From NCBI GenBank assembly GCA_000507305.1, contig DF239246.1, positions 1 through 64,000 on the forward strand: DNA of 64,000 bases, given 5' to 3'. Positions 40,490-51,110 of this stretch are shown here, piece after piece. The notes under the pieces are model-generated. The model saw nothing but the letters and a program-made list of their open reading frames with translations. It searched no databases and was not told the DNA's origin. The DNA comes from Breviolum minutum Mf 1.05b.01 (Eukaryota; Sar; Dinophyceae; Suessiales; Symbiodiniaceae). Numbering within the stretch: position 1 is the stretch's first letter; every line of letters begins with the position of its first letter. A program made the translations under genes and the position numbers.

Positions 40490-40620
40490 TTAGACAATGA
40501 ATAAACAAATAAATAAGTGAATAGATAAATAAATAAACAAATGAATAGATATATAAACATATTATATAAACACCAATATGTGTAGATTGAGCCTAAAAAC
40601 TGTGATGAATAAAAAAGACA
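40490..40620. repeat. AT-rich AAATAAATG/GAATAGATA tract
   Basis: Irregular runs of AAATAAATAAG and GAATAGATAAAT. No coding or structural signal beyond low complexity. Confidence 0.7.
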
Positions 40621-41166
40621 TCAATGAATTGGACATAAATGGATTTGAGGGCCCTGCAACACATGAAAAAAACACAACCCTGTAGGTGCTTTTTTCAGGC
40701 CTTTCGAAAGGTGAAATCATATGGGGATGATCATCTGCAAAGCTTTAACCACTTGGAAGACCCTTAAGGGTTGGTGAGTTACCCAAGAGATAGGCGGTTT
40801 CCGGCTAGAACCTATCCATGATGAGCTAGAAAGTTAAATATTTCACTTTAAAATACCCTATCCAAAACGTGTATAGTATATAAATAGTAAATACAAATAG
40901 ATATATAATATATACATTATATCAAGGTGATTTTTTTAGAAAACCACTGATTGGATCACCATTTGATCCGATGCATTTCCCTTCTTCGACATCCAAGTCA
41001 CCTACTTTTACTTTATTTTTCCGCTTCCTGTGGTAAATGCGGGGGATCTTCACCATCTGGTTACTCATTTGATTCATATATTTCCTTCTGGAATTCATAT
41101 CATTTCTGGCTCCTGAATGCTGATTTCATGATCAGCACCATCCACTTCCGTTTTAACGGACATAGG

Positions 41167-41284
41167 CCTACTTGGAGGAGCACCCCACTTAGGTAAGTGG
41201 TTCGTCAACGGGGTACACCACGCTTTTTTACAACTAGACCAACCCTAGGGGATAAGAACTAACCATGGAATGATCCTCCAAGTA
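41167..41284. mobile_element. TIR element, CTACTTGGAGGAT family
   Basis: Left CCTACTTGGAGGAGCACCCC with AGGTAAGTGGTT, right AACTAACCATGGAATGATCC then TCCAAGTACC. About 118 bp, an uninterrupted relative of the copy split by element 3. Confidence 0.65.
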
Positions 41285-41925
41285 CCTGATCTGAGCTGCC
41301 AGGAAACACATTGATACATTTCAGTGGCGATGGACGCGGCAGCAGACCTGAGGTCATACGATACAGAGGTACACCTTTTCCCCCAATGCCACCTTTTCCC
41401 CCCGAGAAACACCGAGCTTATGAAGGGATTCTCATGCAACGATCAGTGTCCCTTAATTTCCCACGACCATTGGATGGGTTTTTGTAACTTCGGCTGGGCT
41501 GCTGTTTTTTTTGGAAAGAAATGCGGCAAAAAACCACTTCAAGTGTCTAAAAAGATTGTCAGCTAATAACTTTTCCTTGCCTAAACACTGGAAAACCAGT
41601 AGGTAGTGAAGGTGAAAAACGGGATCCCTTCATAAAACAGTATATAGACATATAGATCGCATTCCTACTGTGAACCAGAGTGTTGGCAACCCACAACAAT
41701 AATTGGTCCCCTAGCTGTTGTACGTGGATTTTATCCCAAACGTTACACCCACTTACAACTTGGGTTAAGTAGGGTTTACTTGGGATGAAATATCACATTT
41801 TTGTACGCTGCGGGGGAGGTCCCTTACTGAAGGAATATTTGTATACCCATTAGTTAACTGCTTTCTTCCAAGAGGATCGAGAAATGAACATCTCAACCAC
41901 TTCCGTTCCCCTCATCTCAATGACC

Positions 41926-42031
41926 TACCCTCACTGAAACTAACATATCTCCTGAAACTAGGGCATCCCAAAAGCTAATTAATATTCCAACCACCATTTT
42001 TCAGGAGATATGTTAGTTCCCAGGGAGGGTA
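41926..42031. mobile_element. Foldback element, copy D
   Basis: Left ACTGAAACTAACATATCTCC then TGAAA, right TTTCAGGAGATATGTTAGTT then the outer GGGAGGGTA. The arms pair over about 25 bases. The loop holds TTCCAACCACCA. Confidence 0.8.
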
Positions 42032-42938
42032 CCCTTGCCTCACCCAGTCATCAACCACCACCACCACCATCCTTCCATCCCGCTGTGCCCCCCCCCGGCT
42101 GAAAGGAGATGGCATTTCCCAACCCCGTGGCGCCAAAGCTTGTGCCAGTCCAGGTGGGCAACGTATCCTCCAGATGTTTCGGGTTTCGGGTTGGGGGGCT
42201 CAGGAGGGATGTTTTTTTTGTGAGGAGCTGCCTACTACCTGTGAGTTTTCGGTGAACATCTTTTTGGCAGTTAAAACACGCCCTCCAAAAAATAAAAAAA
42301 ACTGGGCACGGCTTGGATGAACGAATTCAACCAAGTTCAAGCACTTGTCGCCTGGGGCTTGAAACTGGCGATAAGAAGGCCAAAGGAAGCCAAGCTAAGC
42401 AAATCCCCGAGTATATACAGGTCATCTGTCACATTGGATTTACAATGATAAAATCTCAGGAAAATCCAAGTCTGCATAGTGAACATCAGGTGGAAACAGT
42501 TGGATTAGTAGATTCAACTGACTTCTGACACCTTTCATCATACCGTTGATGGACAATTCATCGTTGCCAACGGGAAATAGATAATATGATAATATCAAAA
42601 AACATATATTGTATATATTGATACGGTGGATGGACAAAATCCTGCACCACCTGGGATGGTTAAAACCTTATAGATAATGGGATATTTACCATATCAACAG
42701 TATTTCACCCCAGTAAACCCTACAAATCACCCCAGTTGTAAGTGGGCGTAACGGCGCTCCGTTTGGGATAATTCCAGCTACAACAGTTAGGGGGCCGATT
42801 AGTACTCTCTTAAAAGTATCATCAAAATGAAAGTATCTTACCCAACATTACAAAAAAAGGGCAGTTGCACAATTAATTCTTATATCATCTGATATGTCTG
42901 TCTATCTTGGACAATTACTATGGAACCTAAACATCACC

Positions 42939-43043
42939 TACACCCCTGAAATTTAACATGGAACCTGAAAAGAAGTCCCTGGAAAAGGAGATTCCTTTTG
43001 GAAACCATCATTTTCAGGTTCCATGTTAAATTTCGGGGGAGTA
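42939..43043. mobile_element. Foldback element, copy C
   Basis: Left CCTGAAATTTAACATGGAAC then CTGAAAA, right TTTTCAGGTTCCATGTTAAA then TTTCGGGGG. The arms pair in 26 of 27 positions. The loop includes AGGAGATTCC and AACCATCA. Confidence 0.85.
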
Positions 43044-43222
43044 TTTGAACAGTAAAATCATCTTCCAAACCTGCATGGTTTGAAAGGGTGCAACCTACCA
43101 CCATTGAATCGACATCTGTCCTGCTTGATGGGGCAAGACATGAAGGCGATGCCATCTTCCATGTCCAAGTCATTGCAATTCACTTTCTGCAAGCGGTCAA
43201 ATGATGGAATTTCTGGACATGG

Positions 43223-43339
43223 TAACCCCCTCCTGAAATTCAACTGCTAGATAGATACCGAAGATGACACCATATTTGAAGACGGAACTACATGTTCCAA
43301 GCCATCGTTTTTGGGTATCTATGTTAAATTCTAGGGGTA
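43223..43339. mobile_element. Foldback element, copy E
   Basis: Left CTCCTGAAATTCAACTGCTA then GATAGATACC, right GGGTATCTATGTTAAATTC then TAGGGGTA. Arms are partly paired. Confidence 0.6.
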
Positions 43340-44168
43340 CAAGTACGAGGTATAAGTCCCTGATTTGGTTTCTCTAACCGAAAGCTTCATTCGGATGACA
43401 TTCTTGTGATCAATCTGGCCAAATTATAATATTTCACCACCCTGGATTTCACTGAAAAAAGGGGATCTCCCTTTCTTAGCTACCTTTTAGGGTGAGGTCG
43501 TGTGAGGTCGCTATAATTTGACCAGATCAACGTAATTTCCAAGCTCTTGGTGAACAAAAATATCCTGGTCGAACTTAGTATCATGTGAATAGATGCCAAG
43601 CAAATAGTCTTAGTCATTGCCTTGGGGATGTGAAACATGCCAATCCCCAAGTCCTAGGTTGGAAAGGGGCGAGAATGTACTTATTCTACTTTGCCAAGTT
43701 TTCAAAAAAAACCGACCCACCCTTTGGCATTATCAAGAGATCCTTTTGGGGGATTCAACCTCTTCTAGTTGGCGGTTTCAACCCTTTGAACACTACAGGT
43801 CAATTATATTAACGCACCTTTTGCAGGTGGATATCAACGATATCTTGGCTTCACCCTCGCCCTTGCCCAAAATGCAATCTTCACCACCAGGATGACACGA
43901 ACCACTTTTTAGTAGTAGCTGATCCCCCAAAAATTGATCCTTCAGTTGCCACTGTGGCATACTGTAGCTGGGATTGACCCTTATCAATCTGGGAAAAGCA
44001 CGTACATCAACATTATATACATCAACTTCGGAAAAACCCTGAACGAAGAAAAAATGCCCTTACTTTTCACTACCTTTTCTGGGCTCACTCCGGCACCAGT
44101 GACATCACCCATTGCAGTTGGAATTTTAATCCCTTAATAGGTGGTAGGTAGACCATTGAACCCTCCCT

Positions 44169-44237
44169 TCAACGTTTGGCCTTGGCTCTCGTGTCGGCAA
44201 AGATGATGCTCTTCGAAACGCACATGTAGCTCTGTTC
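44169..44237 (-). other. Exon-like island with stop codon, unidentified
   Basis: The minus frame reads EQSYMCVSKSIIFADTRAKA then KR and a stop at 44171-44169. Too short to identify. Confidence 0.2.
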
Positions 44238-44599
44238 ATTAGACCTCGAATTTGCACACATATCTGCAGGAAGATGGGCCCTATACTAGTTATTCCAAAT
44301 GGAGTCATTCATAACAGCACCCCTCTAAATGGCCTTAAAAAAATGAAATAACTGGGGTTATAAGCCCTATAAGTGGAGTTCTTACTGGGGCACCTTGAAG
44401 GTGGCCCAGCTAGCAAGTGCTCCTTACCAAAAACCCATCTTCCCCCAACACGTGAAGCATCCTATGGCAGAAAAGGATCAAAACATCACTGTTTTTCGGT
44501 AGAAAAATTCAAGTCTTTTAGGAATCACCGAAAACTTATTACGTCTTCGGAGGGTGAGATACTGTGCGGGTGTATCTTAACGAAAATGGAGTTAGCAAC

Positions 44600-44722
44600 C
44601 CCCATTTACAAGCCATGAATGGCCATTTAGAAGGAGACTAATCCCCAGGTCTTGGGGATGTACTAAGTAATCATGGTTATTAACCACCTACTAACTGGGA
44701 TGATTCGATGATCCTCCAACCT
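44600..44722. mobile_element. CTACTTGGAGGAT-family element (uninterrupted, diverged)
   Basis: AATGGCCATTTAGAAGG, TCCCCAGGTCTTGGGGA, ATCATGGTTATTAACCACC, TACTAACTGGGATGAT and ATGATCCTCCAACC in this order. It gives the reference for the break points of the copy split by element 3. Confidence 0.55.
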
Positions 44723-44826
44723 GGGGATTATACCATTGACGAAAATGGAATTGGGGGACCTTGTGGACATAGGAATTTCTTCATCGCTCCCAAATGTCTC
44801 TCCAGCCACGTTTCTCAACCTGTACC

Positions 44827-45062
44827 TTCCCTAAAACTTAACAGCAAGTTTGCCCCTGAAAATGGGCCGAATCCCAAAAGAAAAGGATGGAAAGTCTCCC
44901 AAAAGGAGATGAAATCATCTTCCAACCATAACTAATATAACCTTAGTATATTCCATGTAGGTTAACACCCATTTAGCTAACTATTCATCCTAAATTCCTG
45001 GGACATCTATTCCATTTTCAGATTTTCAGGGGCAGTCACTTGCTTTATTAGTTTCAGGGATG
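44827..45062. mobile_element. Foldback element, copy H (enlarged loop)
   Basis: Left TTAACAGCAAGTTTGCCCCT then GAAAATGG, right CCATTTTCAGATTTTCAGGG then GCAGTCACTTGCT and AGTTTCAGGGATGG. The arms pair with small insertions. The loop is about 140 bases. Confidence 0.55.
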
Positions 45063-45249
45063 GCTATCAATCCTCTGGATTCCGGACCCCAGAATATACA
45101 GCGCTGCTGGGAAGAGGAGGATTCCAACACACATCACAGGGATGGGATTAGACTGGCAGGTCGCTGGTGCGCGGGGCGTGGGTTTTCCCCGGATGTTTTT
45201 TGGGTATCCAAAATTGCGGCATGTGAGGATCAAGTTTTAAACTCATTTT

Positions 45250-45350
45250 GGGGCTGGTTGGTAAAAAACAGATTTGTCCAAATGGAAAATCATGTTTCGC
45301 CAATTTGTTCGTAGATAAAGATGGATCAAGCAGGGTTGAAACCACCACCT
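45250..45350. mobile_element. GGTGGTTTCAAC-family element (diverged)
   Basis: Left GGCTGGTTGGT with AACAGATTTG, right GGGTTGAAACCACCACCTAG. No ORF. Confidence 0.5.
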
Positions 45351-46538
45351 AGACAACACCAGGGTCAACTGGAAAACTGATCACCAAGTTTAAAAGTGTT
45401 ACCCTCCCTGAAACTGACATAGCCCCTGAAACCTGAAAAGTTACCTTCCCAAAAGGAAAGTAGTCTACCAACCATGCATTATAAATGGTATATATAAATA
45501 TATATATATATATATTGGGGTTATAAGTTATAGTTGTAGCCTATTCACTAAACATTTACTAACTTCCGTCGACCTCCAAGTTCTATCTTCCTCCTTAGAA
45601 TGCGAATTGTTTTCCGTTTTTTTTTGGGTGGAAAACTGCTGAATGAAGTTCAATGGCTAGTCCACCTATGCCGCCGTAACGTACCCCTCTAAAACACAAG
45701 GCCTTATGGACAGGGCTTATTTACTTATTTCATTTGTTTCCTTAGGGCGGAACCCTAGGAAATAAAGGTTGACAGGCCATGCAAGTTGCATCATCAATCA
45801 CCAAGCTCCCAGAAAAACAACGAAAACAAAACCTCGATTCTACATCCCATTGGTTGTTCCCCCGCAGGATAGATTGCCTCAAACACATGTCAATCCATAT
45901 GCCAAGAAATCATTGAAAAAGTCTACTTGGACGTCCCTTCGCTTATTAGGATCAACAGTCAGGAAGTAGGTGATTCTTGCCGATGCTTGGCATTCACCAC
46001 ATGACAAAGAAAACCGCCCTCCCCCAGTTGCAAAGCCATGGCAGTTTGACCATCTTCTTTGGACCTGCAACGGTTTTTTTGGTCCAAAAATTGGGGGAAC
46101 TTTTCTCGATGGTTGGGGCCGAACATTGGTGAAGGTGATGAAGAGGGACTTGAAGGTCATGGCTTTAAGATTATGGTGAAATCAATGCTTTTCTTTAACA
46201 ATGGAATGACCGCACAACTTTTGCTCAGCAGTGATGAAATTTTAAGGAGATTTGTTTTTTTTGATATTTGGAAAAACATATTTTCCTGTCACAATGTTGG
46301 TGGAGTGATGGAACTCATCTCATGGTAGGTAAAATGCGGCGAACAAAATCATCCAATAATTCAAATTTCAAAACCCAGAATTCAAAATGCCATTTTAGAG
46401 GTCTCCACTTTCCCCAAAAAGGCCAACGGCAACCCATTTTTTTGTGCAGGCATCGTAAATGTCAACACCCGGGGACCTTGGTTGAGATTTGAACCACGAA
46501 AAAAATGGTCTTACTTTCCATTATGCTGCTTGTTCAAT

Positions 46539-46640
46539 AAAGGGATCCTCTTATAATCCGCACATAACTGGGCGGATATAATCCCCAATATATACCCAAA
46601 ACAACTAGTGTTTTTTTCATTGCTCATTTGGTTTTCACCG
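46539..46640 (+). mobile_element. GGGATCCTTATAATG-family element
   Basis: GGGATCCTCTTATAATCC, CATAACTGGGCGGATATAAT, CCCAATATATACCC and ACTAGTGTTTTTTTCATTGC follow the order of the copies at 9978 and 13381. Confidence 0.6.
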
Positions 46641-46647
46641 GACCCCT

Positions 46648-46759
46648 GTCACTGCGATCCCCCCCGGCGACGAGGAGATGCGCCTTCTTCCGGCATGACC
46701 TCGGGAGTGATGATGCTCTTCACGGCCGACTTGCCATACAGCAATTTTGGTAATCGGAC
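46648..46759 (-). other. Exon-like island with C-terminal stop, unidentified
   Basis: GC-rich island. The minus frame reads VRLPKLLYGKSAVKSIITPE then VMPEEGASPRRRGGSQ and a TGA at 46650-46648. It looks like the C-terminal end of a protein. No acceptor site is obvious upstream. Confidence 0.27.
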
Positions 46760-48094
46760 CAAAATTTATTGTTGGGAGTAAACCAACAAATTTCCCTGAA
46801 AAATGATGGTTGGAAGTTGGAATACGATTTTTATCCCTTTTGAAATGGTCCCTCATTTAGGGGACATGTGCTATTTGTTTGAGGGGGAAGGAATCAAGTC
46901 GTTAGATTGTAGGCAGAACCTGGAGACAGCCCTGACATTGGCCAAATGATTGCTGATTTAAATGGAGAATTCATGATATTCCTTTCCAAGATTCTTGAAG
47001 TAACATTCTCAAAAAGGGCTATAACCTCAAATCATACGAGTTTGATATACCTGACTATTTCTCTATCCATTGGCCAGTTTTTTCACAGCCAAACCACCAA
47101 ACCTCATTTGCTAGGCCCAGGCAAACGACATTAGAACCTAAAAAACAACATTTCCCAACACATGCATGGCTTCAAACAAATCCCGCCTTCAACTCCATCC
47201 CTGAACTCTAAGCTCCCAAGCTGCAGTAGAAATGGCACTGAACTCGACCCCAAAGCAGCTACAAGTTACTGAGCAATCGGCGCGGCTATTAGGAGCCAAA
47301 AGAAAACATCGGCAACACCACACACACAAGCAACGATAGATGTTTTTTGTTGAAAACTTACATACTCTTGATGGAAGAAATCCCTGCATCACCGGGGATT
47401 TTGACAACACACCTGTAAATAATCGGATAAATCGGATAAACTATCAACCTCAACTGTATTTATCAGCCGGATTTCTGAACCATCAGCAGTATCCCCTGAC
47501 CCACCCAGACATTGCAAAAACAACACTTCAGTGGCAGAAACTTGTTTTTGACACCGCTGGTGACTGGTGACGCTTGGCTTACCACTCACGCTCCCTACTG
47601 GTGACGGCTGCTTGGCAGCCTGGCCGAAATCTCCCAGAATGAATCTATTGATATGAGGAAGTCTTGTTGTAGCATCGTTTTTTTTTTGGCACCATCAAAA
47701 CCACCATGCCTACACTCAGGGTGATTCTTGAACAACTCTTTTGTATGTAGCAAGATGCCACTTACAACAATTGCAGTATCCTGCATCCACGTATCCTTCC
47801 CAGAAAGAACGGAGTTCTTAACGCCTACAAAGGCCTTGTTGAGTGGCAATCATGGTCAATTAGTAACTATCCTTATTTCTAGGGAGGGGAGGTGTACCAG
47901 GGTGTTGGTTGACTTGTCGTCAAGAACCAGTTCCACGCGGCGGTCTCATGGTGATTTGTTGTAGTAGAAAAGTAAAGCAAAAATATGCAAAAATCATCTC
48001 AAACAATTGAACCTCTCGAAAACTACATTGCCCTAGGAAAGGATCGTCTTCCAACCATCATTTTTCAGTTGTTTCAGCCCTTAGTTCCAGGAAG

Positions 48095-48215
48095 TGTAGT
48101 AGGCATGCCTCCCTCCTCTTCCCCATCCTTCGCCATATCGCCTTGGATGTCACTACGCTTCGTTTCAGCCTCCCAAACGTTGGCCCGTCCTGCGTGAAAG
48201 TTGGCGTGTCCGGAG
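48095..48215 (-). other. Exon-like island, unidentified
   Basis: Minus frame ASGHANFHAGRANVWEAETK then RSDIQGDMAKDGEEEGGMPT, an acidic, non-repetitive peptide in a GC-richer patch. Open from 48259 to 48074. Unidentified. Confidence 0.25.
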
Positions 48216-49827
48216 GCTGTTACAAGAGGTGTTTTTTTCAGTGAACCGCGGCTCTTCAATAGAAGTCCTGTTTGCTTTCAAGATTCGTTCTGAGCAAATT
48301 ATGCAAATTGTGGCAATGCACGTCAGCAAGGGGAAACGTCATCGACACTGGGAAGGTATAGGTAGTTGACAATTGACCTGTTACCCCACCGTAACCTCCC
48401 AAAATCTTTCAGAAAAAAGGGTGTTGAATCAGATCATAAAGGAACAAAGTGGTCAATAACCAACCGACAACACCGAGCTGCCAGGCCCTGTAAACATGGG
48501 TTGACGCCATGCTGGGTTGGAAGGAGGCCTGGCAAACTGAAACGAGCATGACATGGTCGCATGGAGGTCTCATCGGGGCTGCTGTAATCATCAAGAGTAT
48601 GAGAATAGCAAAGTCGAATTGAAACAAATTTGACTTAGGCCACGCCAAAAGAAAATACACTCTTCCAACCATCAATTTTTAGGTGTCTTAGCCGTTATTT
48701 ACGTTCCAGGGATGGTATATGTTTCCTCCTCCTTTCCGTGTCTTTCACCGTTTCCAATTTTGCAACTTCAAGGACCATCCAGTGCCTCTGTTCCACGGGG
48801 CGCATGCCCTCGCCAGTTTGGAGCATCCCCGGAAACAGAACATCTTAAAATCTTTCAGGCGCGTTGCCAAGTACCTTTTCCATACTTCGGGAGTCATCAT
48901 CAAAAAGTCTACATTGTCTACATTCAAATCATGTTTTGAGTAATTTGAACCAATTCAGCTACTACTATTCAATATCTAATGTACCGCTGTTTGAATACAA
49001 CCCATTTTCAAACAGCATGCAATATAATATCCTACGTATCTCGTGAAGCTATACTGTGTATCCTCTACTAACTTGCCAACGACGCTATAAATCCATCCTC
49101 CTGATATCGACCAACAATAAGGGGGACAAATCAAAATGTGCGAATGAAAAATCTTGAGAAACTGGTGGTGACTTCAAGTATATCTGGGCCAATTGTTAAA
49201 AACATATTAAATCTGAATTAACGGTGTTTTGTGGATGTTTCCCTTACGAAACCATAAGTCGGCCCGAAAACCATGAAAACGAACGCCTGCAACCTACAAA
49301 CTTCACCCCTCCGGTTCAAGCAAAAGTTCGGAGCATTATCTGACCGCAAAAACCTTCATGATTTTGGGAGATTCCAACCAGGTTATCACAGGAATGTATC
49401 ACTTTAACCTACCCCCCGGACCCATGATGCCAGTGGCAAATGAAGGTTTCTTTTGGGATCCCCACACCTAAACATGTAATGTCATCCTGGTGGTGACTGG
49501 GATCCTGGGTAGTAGGGGGTAGATCCAAGGCATAGCTTTGAATCCATATCATCCATGTAGGTAGTATGCTATATTTACACATCATTACCTAAATTTATTC
49601 GATTTTTACGGTAGATAATATATACCCTGGAAGTCCAACCAGAATTTTGTTTTGTTGGTTTATGACTTTCACCAGTCCCAGGCATATCACGTTTGCAAGA
49701 TCCAGAAAGTCGGTGAATTCATTCCCGGGCGCCCGGACGCCGTAGCTCGGAGCTCCGTAGGTGCCTTGGTCGCCAGCGGAGGGCTGTGGTTGCCAGTGGT
49801 TTCCAGTTGGTATGTCGTGTTTCTTTT

Positions 49828-51110
49828 ACCATCATCATCATCATCATCATCTTCATTATCATCATCGTCACCGTCGTCATCATCATTTTGATCATCATCA
49901 TCATCATCATCATATTGTCATCGGCATCATCATCGTCATCATCATCATCATTGTCAACATCAGCGTCGTTGTCATCATCAATTTGATCATTATCATCATC
50001 ATCATTGTCATCATCATCGTCACCGTCGTCATCATCATTTTGATCATCATCATCATCATCATCATCATCAAACTGTCATCATCATCATCATCCAACTGTC
50101 ATCATCATCATCATCAAACTGTCATCATCATCATCATCAAACTGTCATCATCATCATCATCATCAAACTGTCATCATCATCATCATCATCATCAAACTGT
50201 CGATCATCATCATCATCATCATCAAACTGTCATCATCATCATCATCANNNNNNNNNNNNNNNNNNNNNNNNNNNNNNNNNNNNNNNNNNNNNNNNNNNNN
50301 NNNNNNNNNNNNNNNNNNNNNNNNNNNNNNNNNNNNNNNNNNNNNNNNNNNNNNNNNNNNNNNNNNNNNNNNNNNNNNNNNNNNNNNNNNNNNNNNNNNN
50401 NNNNNNNNNNNNNNNNNNNNNNNNNNNNNNNNNNNNNNNNNNNNNNNNNNNNNNNNNNNNNNNNNNNNNNNNNNNNNNNNNNNNNNNNNNNNNNNNNNNN
50501 NNNNNNNNNNNNNNNNNNNNNNNNNNNNNNNNNNNNNNNNNNNNNNNNNNNNNNNNNNNNNNNNNNNNNNNNNNNNNNNNNNNNNNNNNNNNNNNNNNNN
50601 NNNNNNNNNNNNNNNNNNNNNNNNNNNNNNNNNNNNNNNNNNNNNNNNNNNNNNNNNNNNNNNNNNNNNNNNNNNNNNNNNNNNNNNNNNNNNNNNNNNN
50701 NNNNNNNNNNNNNNNNNNNNNNNNNNNNNNNNNNNNNNNNNNNNNNNNNNNNNCATCGTCTTGCCGTCACCATAATCAAACTGTCATCATCCCACCATCA
50801 TCATCAAACTGTCATCATCATCATCATCACCATCATAATTATCATCTTCGTCGTCGTCATCATCATCATATTGTCAGCATCATCATCATACTGTCATCAT
50901 CTTCATCTTCGTCGTCATCATCATACTGTCATCATGATCGTTATTTTTATCGTCATCATTTTGATCATCCTCATTTTGATCATCATCATTTTGATCATCA
51001 TCATCATCATGGTCATCATCATCATCATCATTATTTTCAAGATCAAGGTACCCGTCAAAAAATGGAAAAAATAGTATCATCAGCGCTTTTACTGTAATAC
51101 TATCATCATC
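49828..51110. repeat. ATC trinucleotide microsatellite with N gap
   Basis: Runs of ATC/TCA broken by higher-order units such as ATCAAACTGTC (repeating from about 50070 to 50247), CATTTTGATC and GTCGTC. The long frames across it encode only histidine/isoleucine or aspartate/methionine runs and are not genes. Confidence 0.95.
50248..50753. other. Assembly gap, 506 N
   Basis: Unknown sequence inside the microsatellite, as expected where reads could not span the repeat. Confidence 0.98.

Larger units (their letters stand above)
36956..49827. other. AT-rich noncoding stretch, dense in short inverted-repeat elements
   Basis: No complete gene seen in about 12.9 kb. It contains members of at least seven families of 90-240 bp foldback or TIR elements, listed separately, and four weak exon-like islands (about 37554-37600, 44169-44237, 46648-46759, 48095-48215). 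One N lies at 37219 between two inverted copies of CCCTCACCTGACA. Confidence 0.6.

Noticed and set aside
49761..51074. 437-codon frame on the plus strand and several minus-strand frames
   Set aside because: They translate the ATC microsatellite and the N gap; residue content is His/Ile or Asp/Met runs.
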